Assembly (NCBI GenBank): GCA_016926595.1
Contig: JAFGOG010000480.1
Span: 1-8,956, forward strand
Direction of reading: 5' to 3'
Source: Anaerolineae bacterium
Lineage (GTDB): Bacteria; Chloroflexota; Anaerolineae; JAAYZQ01
Length of the DNA stretch: 8,956 bases
Part shown: positions 1 through 5,576 of the stretch, piece by piece
Layout: every line of letters starts with the position of its first letter
How positions within the stretch are numbered: position 1 is the stretch's first letter
Translations under genes and position numbers: made by a program
Notes under the pieces: model-generated
What the model saw: only the letters and a program-made list of their open reading frames with translations
The model's database searches: none
What the model was told of the DNA's origin: nothing

Positions 1-2
1 AC

Positions 3-92
3 ATTAGGCTTGGCTCTACTGGAATATCGGAGGGCGCCGTTTCGACCATTTATCCGGGGCTCCTGCGCAAAAACTTGAACCGCACTCATTAG
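3..92 (+). CDS. Possible C-terminal tail of a helix-turn-helix regulator (5' end outside window)
   Basis: One frame is open from the left edge to a TAG at 90-92. Its 29 residues include ISEGAVSTI, then LLRK and NRT. This is loosely like the recognition helix and following segment of LuxR/NarL-type or sigma-like HTH domains, where ISEGTV...LRKLG.NRT is common. The spacing is not exact, and another frame is also open to 78, so this could be chance or a decayed gene. No function is assigned beyond this resemblance. Confidence 0.22.
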   Translation: MRLGSTGISEGAVSTIYPGLLRKNLNRTH

Positions 93-103
93 ACAGCAGC
101 GAA

Positions 104-133
104 TTGACCAGCGAGCGCTTCTCGTGGTATACT
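104..133 (+). promoter_or_regulatory. Promoter of the tRNA-Arg gene
   Basis: TTGACC at 104-109 and TATACT at 128-133 are separated by 18 bases, a good match to a housekeeping sigma-70-type promoter. The -10 box is preceded by TGG, giving a partly extended -10. Transcription would start near 140 and give a 5' leader of about 60 bases before the tRNA at 201, to be removed by RNase P. Confidence 0.7.
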
Positions 134-200
134 ATGGGGGCGCTGCGAAGGATAAAGGCGCCGGCCAATCACCTTCGTGTCCTTTGCGGCTAGAGCCCTT

Positions 201-273
201 GCGCCTGTAGCTCAACGGATAGAGCATCGGTCTTCGGAACCGACGGTTGCAGGTTCGAATCCTGTCGGGCGCG
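201..273 (+). tRNA. tRNA-Arg (anticodon TCG)
   Basis: A full cloverleaf can be drawn. The 7-bp acceptor stem pairs 201-207 with 266-272 and has one T-G pair. The D arm is GCTC (210-213) with GAGC (222-225). The anticodon stem is TCGGT (227-231) with ACCGA (239-243). The loop CTTCGGA (232-238) puts anticodon TCG at 234-236, which reads Arg CGA codons. The T arm is GCAGG, loop TTCGAAT, CCTGT (249-265). The discriminator base is G273. A complete CCA is not encoded (CC is followed by T), so CCA must be added by the tRNA nucleotidyltransferase. The gene stands alone with its own promoter and terminator. Confidence 0.95.
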
Positions 274-289
274 CCTTGTTCCGTCACTC

Positions 290-318
290 AAAGGGGTTGG
301 CTCGGTGCCAACCCCTTT
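290..318. terminator. Bidirectional intrinsic terminator between tRNA-Arg and the exonuclease gene
   Basis: A perfect 12-bp inverted repeat, AAAGGGGTTGGC (290-301) and GCCAACCCCTTT (307-318), encloses the 5-base loop TCGGT. On each strand the stem ends in a short T run (TTT, then GGTTT on the plus strand), so it can stop transcription from either side. It sits 16 bases after the tRNA and 3 bases from the stop codon of the convergent minus-strand gene. The U tract is short, so efficiency is uncertain. Confidence 0.8.
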
Positions 319-321
319 GGT

Positions 322-1149
322 TTAGCCCTCCGCCGTCATTTCTATGATCCGATCCAGGCGAAATGTGCGTTGCTCGCCCTTGAGATAACAGAAAGCAACC
401 ATGTACTGATACCCGCGGTCCTCCCGGACGCGGAGAGGCTGGATCGTGCGGATTGTTTCCTGACCCGCGGCGTTCACGTACCGCATCCGCACCCGTCCCC
501 TGCTGTCCAGCGCCTCGGCGATGGTCGGCGGCAGCGGCACGGCTCGTGCGTAGGGATATGGGATCAGCCCGCCCTGGAAGGCGATTAGCTCGCCCAGCGT
601 CGTGGCGCCCCACCGTTCCTGTATGTCGTGTAGGATCCGGCCCAGGACGTGGCCGGTTGTTTCCACGTCGCTCATTGCCCGGTGGGCAGTGCCGGTATCT
701 ATCGCCATGGCCGCGGCAACCGCCGGCAGGCTGTTGCTGGCAAACAGGTACAGCCGTCGAACCAGGGCCAGCGTGTCAACGATCACCCCCTCAGGCGGGG
801 GCAGCCCAACGATCTCTAGCTCTGCGGCCAGGAATCCGAGATCAAAGGGGGCATTGTGGGCCACGATCGCTGCGCCCGCCATTAGCGCCAGCAGGGGCTC
901 GGCCACCTCCTCAAAAGCCGGCGCCCCTGCAAGCATCTCGGCCGTGATGTGGTTCACGTGAAAGGCGCCCGCTGAGATGGGTCGCTTGGGATCAACTAGC
1001 GACTCGAATCGGGCTATCTCCTGCCCGTTCTGAATCCGCAGGCAGGCCACCTCGCACACCCGGTGGCCGTAAGCCGGGTGTAATCCTGTCGTCTCTACGT
1101 CGAACACGGCAAAAGCCGTATCGCCCAGCGGCTGATCCAGTCCATCCAT
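322..1149 (-). CDS. DEDDh 3'-5' exonuclease (DnaQ-like) fused to a C-terminal WYL-like domain
   Basis: A 275-residue protein counted from the ATG at 1149. Residues ~12-175 form an RNase T/DnaQ-type exonuclease domain with every DEDDh catalytic position visible: D17 and E19 in FDVETTG, D103 in HNAPFD, and H156 and D161 in HRAMSD. Such domains remove 3' nucleotides from DNA or RNA with two metal ions. Residues ~209-275 resemble a WYL domain: a short strand-rich module ending in a GYQYMVAFCY segment and an RTFRLDRI motif. WYL domains are known as ligand- or nucleic-acid-sensing modules in bacterial regulators. The pairing suggests nuclease activity tuned by a bound ligand or nucleic acid, which is inference. 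Upstream in-frame starts are an ATG at 1158, preceded by an AAGGTGG ribosome-site-like sequence, and a TTG at 1185. The TTG is part of the probable -35 box, and the 1158 ATG overlaps the -10 box, so 1149 was preferred and would give an almost leaderless mRNA. It is transcribed alone, divergent from the NIF3 gene. It is probably not the replicative proofreading subunit. Confidence 0.88.
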   Translation of the reverse strand: MDGLDQPLGDTAFAVFDVETTGLHPAYGHRVCEVACLRIQNGQEIARFESLVDPKRPISAGAFHVNHITAEMLAGAPAFEEVAEPLLALMAGAAIVAHNAPFDLGFLAAELEIVGLPPPEGVIVDTLALVRRLYLFASNSLPAVAAAMAIDTGTAHRAMSDVETTGHVLGRILHDIQERWGATTLGELIAFQGGLIPYPYARAVPLPPTIAEALDSRGRVRMRYVNAAGQETIRTIQPLRVREDRGYQYMVAFCYLKGEQRTFRLDRIIEMTAEG

Positions 1150-1156
1150 CGCGCCC

Positions 1157-1185
1157 ATTCTATCCCACCTTGAAGCGCCTGTCAA
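1157..1185 (-). promoter_or_regulatory. Promoter of the exonuclease-WYL gene
   Basis: On the minus strand a consensus TTGACA (1185-1180) is followed after exactly 17 bases by TAGAAT (1162-1157), one mismatch from the consensus -10 box. Transcription would start about 7 bases on, near 1150, almost on the ATG at 1149. This implies a leaderless message or an untranslated leader of only a base or two. If translation instead begins at 1158, transcription must come from farther upstream. Confidence 0.7.
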
Positions 1186-1230
1186 CCGTGCTCAGCCTGC
1201 CAGCCTGAATCCAAAATTCATTCGCTGCGT

Positions 1231-1259
1231 TTGACCAGATAGCCATTTGGCGGTACAAT
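1231..1259 (+). promoter_or_regulatory. Promoter of the NIF3-polX-SH3-FeS operon
   Basis: TTGACC (1231-1236) and TACAAT (1254-1259) are 17 bases apart. The predicted start near 1266 leaves a short leader of about 14 bases that contains GGAGG (1270-1274), 5 bases before the ATG at 1280. It is back to back with the minus-strand promoter at 1157-1185; the two -35 boxes are about 45 bases apart. Confidence 0.72.
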
Positions 1260-1279
1260 AGGGGCAGGGGGAGGAAGTG

Positions 1280-2050
1280 ATGACATTACAGGCGACGACG
1301 CGTTCCCTGGTCGAGATCAAGGCCTACCTGGACGAGCTGCTCCGCGTGGCGGGCCTGGACGAAAGCGGCAACGGCCTGGTGATCGGCGGCCGGCCTGCCG
1401 TGGCCAAGGTAGGCCTGGCCGTCAACTGCTCGTTCCAGGCCATCGACCGGGCGGCGGCCCGGGGCTGCGATCTGCTGATCACCCACCACGCCGCCTGGCC
1501 AAGCACCGATGCCCACTTGATGGCGCAAAAGTACGATCGCCTCCGCCGGCAGGGCATCAACCTGTATGTGGCCCACGACTGCCTGGACCAGGCCCGCGAC
1601 ATTGGGACGAGCGATGCGCTGGCCCGGGTGGTGCGGGTGGCGATCCAGGCCGCGTTCAAGCCCGACGACGAGTCAGAATTCGGCGTTCATGGCTTGACCG
1701 TCGGCCATTTGCCCGAGTTTGTGGTGCGGGTGGGCAACCAACTGGGCGCCGGGCCGCGTGTCTGGAAGAACAGCGACAGCTTTGGCCACGTGGGCATTAT
1801 CGCCGGCTGGGGTGGCCGGCCTGAGTGGATGGCCCGTGCCCAGTCGCTGGGCTGTGATACTTTCCTGACCGGCGAGGCCGACATGTTTGGCATCCTTTTT
1901 GCCCGAGAGGCAGGGCTTAACCTGGTAGTCGCCGGCCATTATGCCACCGAGACCCCCGGCGTTATGGCCCTCAGCGCTCGCCTCGCCCGTGACTTGCAGC
2001 TTGACGTAACGTTCATCCCCGAGGATATTGTCGAGGATCTCGGGCGATGA
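1280..2050 (+). CDS. NIF3/YbgI-family dinuclear metal protein (Nif3-like)
   Basis: A 256-residue protein of usual length for the NIF3 (GTP cyclohydrolase I type 2/YbgI) family. The likely metal ligands are all present: H69 and H70 in LLITHHAAW, D103 in AHDCLDQ, and H220 and E224 in AGHYATE. The family TGE motif is at 197-199. These proteins form ring-shaped hexamers with a two-metal site facing the inner cavity. Their physiological substrate is unsettled, so no reaction is assigned. The ATG at 1280 was chosen over the GTG at 1277 because GGAGG (1270-1274) is 5 bases from it and only 2 from the GTG. It is the first gene of the plus-strand operon. Its stop codon overlaps the ATG of a 13-codon mini-ORF that leads into polX. 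Confidence 0.9.
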   Translation: MTLQATTRSLVEIKAYLDELLRVAGLDESGNGLVIGGRPAVAKVGLAVNCSFQAIDRAAARGCDLLITHHAAWPSTDAHLMAQKYDRLRRQGINLYVAHDCLDQARDIGTSDALARVVRVAIQAAFKPDDESEFGVHGLTVGHLPEFVVRVGNQLGAGPRVWKNSDSFGHVGIIAGWGGRPEWMARAQSLGCDTFLTGEADMFGILFAREAGLNLVVAGHYATETPGVMALSARLARDLQLDVTFIPEDIVEDLGR

Positions 2051-2088
2051 GCGAGCTGTGGATGGATGCCCCGTGGTATGCGCTGTGA
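2047..2088 (+). other. 13-codon mini-ORF linking NIF3 and polX
   Basis: The NIF3 stop (TGA, 2048-2050) lies inside an ATGA, so an ATG at 2047 opens a 13-residue frame starting MSELWMDAPW and ending at TGA 2086-2088. That stop overlaps an ATG at 2088-2090 which is followed at once by TGA (2091-2093). The polX ATG follows 3 bases later. polX has no clear ribosome-binding site of its own, so these small frames could pass ribosomes on by reinitiation. Whether the peptide itself is made or matters is unknown. Confidence 0.3.
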
Positions 2089-2096
2089 TGTGAACT

Positions 2097-3836
2097 ATGA
2101 CCAACCGTGACGTGGCGGATCTGCTAAACAGCATCGGCGACATCCTGGAGATCATGGGCGAGAACCGCTTTAAAGTGATCGCCTACCGGCGCGCTGCCGA
2201 AAACATCCTGAACCTGGGCCGCGACATTCGGGGTTACTGGCAGGCCGGTACACTGCAAGAGATCCCAGGGGTCGGCCAGGCCATCGCCGACAAGCTTGAC
2301 GAGCTGTTCAGCACCGGCCGCCTGGCCTATTACGAGCGCTTGCAGGATCAGGTGCCGCCTGGCGTCGTCTCGCTGCTGGCCATCCCGGAGGTCGGTCCCA
2401 AGACGGCCAAGCTGCTGTGGGAGCAGTTGGGCCTGCAGAGCGTGGCCGAGGTGGAAGCGGCCGCCCGCGCCGGCAAGCTGCGCGGCCTGCCGGGGCTGGG
2501 CGCCAGGTCCGAGTCCAAGATCCTGGCCGGCATCGAGCTGCTGCACCGCCGCAGCGATCGCATTCCCCTGGGCACGGCCTGGCCGGTGGCCAACGACCTG
2601 GTCGAACGGCTCAGGGCTACTTGCCCTCAGGTCGTGCAGGTTACGGTAGCCGGCAGCCTGCGGCGGATGAGGTCGACCATCGGCGACATCGACCTGCTGG
2701 CCGCCTCAGGTGAGCCGGTGGCCGTTATGCGCGCCTTTGCCGCGCTGCCCCAGGTGGCCGAGGTGATGCTCAGCGGCCCGACCAAGACGACGGTTCGCCT
2801 CCACAACGGGCTTCAGGCCGACCTGCGCGTGTTAGAGCCCCGGCGTTGGGGTGCGGCATTGCAATACTTTACCGGCAGCCAGGCCCACAACATCCGGATC
2901 CGCGAGATCGCGCAGAAGCAAGGCCTCAGCTTGAGCGAGTATGGCTTCAAGCGGCAAGATGGTGGAGAGATCTTGAGCGCGGAAGAGTCCGAGGTGTACG
3001 AAACGCTGGGCTTGCCCTGGATCCCACCAGAGCTTCGCGAGGACCGGGGCGAGATCCAGGCCGCACAGGCGGGACGCCTGCCCGATCTGGTAGACTGGGA
3101 GCAGATCCAGGGCGATCTGCACGCCCACACTGATTGGAGTGACGGCGTAGGCAGCCTGGCCGAGATGGCCGAGGCGGCCCGGGCGCGAGGTTATCGCTTC
3201 CTGCTGATCTCGGATCACACCCACAGCCTGGGGATTGCCAAAGGGCTGACTGCCGAGCGGCTGCAGGCCCAGCGGATCGAGATAGATGGTCTCAATGGAG
3301 CCTGGGATGATTTCAAGCTGCTTCAGGGCTGCGAGCTGGAGATCAAGGCCGACGGCTCGCTCGACTTTCCCGACGAGGTCTTGGCCCGGCTCGACCTGGT
3401 CGTCGCCTCGGTGCACACTTCGCTGCGCCAGGATCCGGCGCAGATAACGCAGAGGGTACTGGGCGCCCTGCGCAATCCCTACGTCGACATCATCGGCCAC
3501 CCATCAGGGCGCATCTTGGGCCAGCGCGGCGAGAGCAGCGTGAACCTGGATGCCGTGATTCAGGCTGCTGCTGAAACGGGGACAGCCCTGGAGGTCAACA
3601 GTCACCCTTCTCGTCTCGACTTGGACGACGTGCACGTCCGGCAGGCCGTCGAACAGGGTGTGCCGATCGCGATCAATAGCGATGCCCACCATCCAGACGG
3701 GCTCGACCTTCTGTTTTTCGGCTTGGCGACGGCCCGGCGCGGCTGGGCCAGGGCTTCTGACGTGCTCAACTGCATGACACTGGACGAGCTGCGCGCCTGG
3801 CGACAGGCCCGGATCGGCAGACAATCAAGAAACTAA
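2097..3836 (+). CDS. polX: Family X DNA polymerase with C-terminal PHP domain (PolX)
   Basis: A full-length bacterial PolX of 579 residues (homologues are about 570). The N-terminal 8-kDa-like domain (1-~80) begins with the typical run around [15 protein letters not shown]. Helix-hairpin-helix motifs that grip DNA lie near IPGVG (56-60), IPEVG (96-100) and LPGLG (131-135). The nucleotidyltransferase core has GSLRR (186-190) and the catalytic aspartates D197 and D199 in IGDID, with D242 as the likely third. The PHP phosphoesterase domain starts at ~338: HAHTDWSDG (342-350), SDHT, GCELEI, VASVHTS, GHPSGR, EVNSHP, and SDAHHPDG from 528. Its His/Asp metal ligands appear intact, so the 3'-5' exonuclease and end-cleaning activities known for bacterial PolX are expected along with gap-filling synthesis in base excision repair. 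An in-frame TGA at 2091 makes 2097 the first possible start. No strong ribosome site precedes it, so translation may be coupled to NIF3. Confidence 0.96.
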   Translation: MTNRDVADLLNSIGDILEIMGENRFKVIAYRRAAENILNLGRDIRGYWQAGTLQEIPGVGQAIADKLDELFSTGRLAYYERLQDQVPPGVVSLLAIPEVGPKTAKLLWEQLGLQSVAEVEAAARAGKLRGLPGLGARSESKILAGIELLHRRSDRIPLGTAWPVANDLVERLRATCPQVVQVTVAGSLRRMRSTIGDIDLLAASGEPVAVMRAFAALPQVAEVMLSGPTKTTVRLHNGLQADLRVLEPRRWGAALQYFTGSQAHNIRIREIAQKQGLSLSEYGFKRQDGGEILSAEESEVYETLGLPWIPPELREDRGEIQAAQAGRLPDLVDWEQIQGDLHAHTDWSDGVGSLAEMAEAARARGYRFLLISDHTHSLGIAKGLTAERLQAQRIEIDGLNGAWDDFKLLQGCELEIKADGSLDFPDEVLARLDLVVASVHTSLRQDPAQITQRVLGALRNPYVDIIGHPSGRILGQRGESSVNLDAVIQAAAETGTALEVNSHPSRLDLDDVHVRQAVEQGVPIAINSDAHHPDGLDLLFFGLATARRGWARASDVLNCMTLDELRAWRQARIGRQSRN

Positions 3837-3857
3837 CTCTTTGGGGAGGAAGGTACT

Positions 3858-4433
3858 ATGACGCAATACGATGCTGGCCCAGGAGAGTGGAGCGACCGCG
3901 AGTGGGAATCGCCCGATCGGAAACCGATGCGTCATGCCAGGCGCCGGGGTCCGGTGCTGCCGCCGTGGGCTTTGCTGGCCATTGTCGTCGGGATCGTGAT
4001 CCTGCTGTGTGTGGCGCTGGTCCTGCTGGTCAAGGCTATCCAGGGCCGTGGAGCAGACGAGACCCCCGTCCCTACGGCGACGGCTACCCGTCAGGCTGCA
4101 CCTACGGCTACTTGGACGCCGTCTGTGCCGATCCAAACGGCGACGCCGACGGTAGAGCTGCCTATCGGCCCCACGGCCCTGCCGGGTTCGTTCACCGAAA
4201 TCGCGCCCGGCGCCACGGTGACCGTCCAGGGCACGGGAAACGTTGGCCTGAACCTGCGCGCTCAGCCTACCACAGGGGCTGCCATCGTGATCACTGTCAG
4301 AGAGGGCAACTCCCTGACCGTACTGGACGGCCCCCAGGAGGCCGACGGCCTTGTGTGGTGGAAGCTGCGCACGTCGGATGGCAAAGAGGGCTGGGGCGCT
4401 GCCAAGTACCTGGCGCTCAAGGTGAATCCGTGA
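3858..4433 (+). CDS. Single-pass membrane protein with extracytoplasmic bacterial SH3 domain
   Basis: 191 residues. A polar N-terminus (1-36) ends in the basic RHARRR cluster (25-30), and one hydrophobic segment (~37-60) spans the membrane. A Thr/Ala/Pro-rich linker (~68-110) follows, then an SH3_3/SH3b-like domain (~118-187) with LNLRAQP (131-137), a WWKL segment and EGWG. Basic residues before the membrane segment predict N-terminus in and SH3 domain out. Bacterial SH3 domains often bind cell-wall or surface ligands. The ligand here is unknown and no catalytic domain is attached. The low-complexity linker style is frequent in Chloroflexota surface proteins. GGAGG at 3845-3849, 8 bases before the ATG, fixes the start. 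It lies 21 bases after polX and overlaps the next gene by one base (TGATG). Confidence 0.85.
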   Translation: MTQYDAGPGEWSDREWESPDRKPMRHARRRGPVLPPWALLAIVVGIVILLCVALVLLVKAIQGRGADETPVPTATATRQAAPTATWTPSVPIQTATPTVELPIGPTALPGSFTEIAPGATVTVQGTGNVGLNLRAQPTTGAAIVITVREGNSLTVLDGPQEADGLVWWKLRTSDGKEGWGAAKYLALKVNP

Positions 4434-5521
4434 TGGGCGGGGGAACAGTGGACATTTACGAACAGCTCAGGGCCAAACTGGATACCCATCCGATGGGGGC
4501 GCCGTACCGAGAGTCGTTCCTCGAGATCCTGCGCATCCTTTTTACGCCCGAGGAGGCAGCGGTGGCCCTCTACCTGCCTTTCAAGCCGGGCCGTGACGCC
4601 GACATCGCCCAAAAGGCGGGCCTGCCGGTGGAAGATCTGATAACCCACTGTGAAGCCATGGCCGACAAGGGGCTGGTCTATGCCTACGAGTCCAAGGGCC
4701 GGCGTTTTTACATGCTTTTTCCTACCGCGCCAGGCCTGTTCGAGTTCCCCATGATGAAACATGGCCGCCTGGATCTGCCTTTCGAGCGGCTGAGCGAGCT
4801 GTGGCACGATTACTACCAGGACGGCTGGGGAGCGGAGATGACCGGCAGTGTGACCCACATGGGTCGGGTCATCCCTATCCAGGAAACGGTCGACGCCCAG
4901 CAGACAGTGCTGGCCTATGAGGAGGTTGTCGGCTACATCGACAAGGCCAAGTATATCTCGGTCCAGGACTGCGCCTGCCGTGTCTCCAAGCGGGCCTGTG
5001 ACGCGCCTATCGACGTGTGCCTGGCCCTGGACTATGGCGCCAAGTTCCTGGCCGAGCGGGGGATGGGCCGCCTCATCGACCGCGACGAGGCGCTGGCTGT
5101 GCTGGAGCGGGCCCGCCAGGCCGGCCTGGTGCACATGACCTCCAACACACTGGACAAGGTCGAGTTCATCTGCAACTGCTGCCCCTGCTGTTGCGGTCTG
5201 CTCGGCACCGTCACCCGCCTGGGGGCGGCTTCGGCCAAGATCGCCTCCAACTTTTACGCCGTGGTCAGCGCCGACGATTGCCTGGCCTGCGGCTTGTGCG
5301 AGGAGGCCTGCCCGGTGGAGGCCATTGCCTTGGAGGATGTGGCGGTGGTCGACCCGGAGCGATGCATCGGCTGCGGGGTGTGCGTCACCCGCTGCGATGC
5401 TGGAGCGCTGACCCTAATCCGTCGAGAGACGACCCACGAACCGCCGAAAGATTTCGCGACCTGGCTGGTCCAGGTGGCTCTGGAGAAGGACCGGCTGGAG
5501 GCGCTCGGCGCGCAGATGTAG
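4433..5521 (+). CDS. Winged-helix-like, cysteine-rich protein with two [4Fe-4S] ferredoxin motifs
   Basis: A 362-residue soluble protein. Residues ~38-96 look like a winged helix: an ADIAQKAGL helix, a MADKGLVYAYESKGRRFYML wing, then a PTAPGLFEF step. A middle region carries non-ferredoxin cysteines: C180 and C182 (DCACR), C189, C196, and the very dense C247-C254 run (CNCCPCCC, six of eight residues Cys). At the C-terminus two ferredoxin motifs bind [4Fe-4S] clusters: C283, C286, C289, C293 (CLACGLCEEACP) and C311, C314, C317, C321 (CIGCGVCVTRCD). The second lacks the usual proline after the fourth cysteine. This is probably an electron carrier or redox-sensing protein; partner and reaction are unknown. 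The start is the ATG overlapping the SH3 stop, with AAGGTG (4419-4424) upstream. A GTG at 4448 after a GGGGGA run would give 357 residues and is also possible. It is the last gene of the operon, 12 bases before the terminator stem. Confidence 0.85.
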   Translation: MGGGTVDIYEQLRAKLDTHPMGAPYRESFLEILRILFTPEEAAVALYLPFKPGRDADIAQKAGLPVEDLITHCEAMADKGLVYAYESKGRRFYMLFPTAPGLFEFPMMKHGRLDLPFERLSELWHDYYQDGWGAEMTGSVTHMGRVIPIQETVDAQQTVLAYEEVVGYIDKAKYISVQDCACRVSKRACDAPIDVCLALDYGAKFLAERGMGRLIDRDEALAVLERARQAGLVHMTSNTLDKVEFICNCCPCCCGLLGTVTRLGAASAKIASNFYAVVSADDCLACGLCEEACPVEAIALEDVAVVDPERCIGCGVCVTRCDAGALTLIRRETTHEPPKDFATWLVQVALEKDRLEALGAQM

Positions 5522-5532
5522 TAGCCACATTC

Positions 5533-5561
5533 AAAAGCCCCCTCACGTCGAGGGGGCTTTT
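5533..5561. terminator. Bidirectional intrinsic terminator between the two convergent operons
   Basis: A perfect 12-bp inverted repeat, AAAAGCCCCCTC (5533-5544) and GAGGGGGCTTTT (5550-5561), has the 5-base loop ACGTC. The G/C-rich core is flanked by A4 on one side and T4 on the other, so each strand gets a hairpin ending in U residues. It lies between the Fe-S gene (stop 5521) and the convergent aldolase-Fae gene (stop 5577). Confidence 0.92.
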
Positions 5562-5576
5562 CTATGCGCAGAAACG

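Noticed and set aside
201..318. tRNA-Arg as an integration site for a mobile element
   Set aside because: No integrase gene is visible and no second copy of the tRNA 3' end was seen in the window; the sequence after the tRNA is an ordinary terminator.
2832..3500. Minus-strand 222-codon frame opposite polX
   Set aside because: It is antisense to the conserved polymerase and PHP motifs of PolX and shows no family features.
3887..4432. In-frame upstream extension of the Fe-S protein across the SH3 gene
   Set aside because: The extension lies in a second frame over a well-supported gene with its own ribosome site, has the composition of a shadow frame, and is not part of the Fe-S protein; the start belongs at 4433 or 4448.
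4262..5134. Minus-strand 290-codon frame opposite the Fe-S gene
   Set aside because: No recognisable motif; the plus strand codes for clear Fe-S and winged-helix motifs across the same region.
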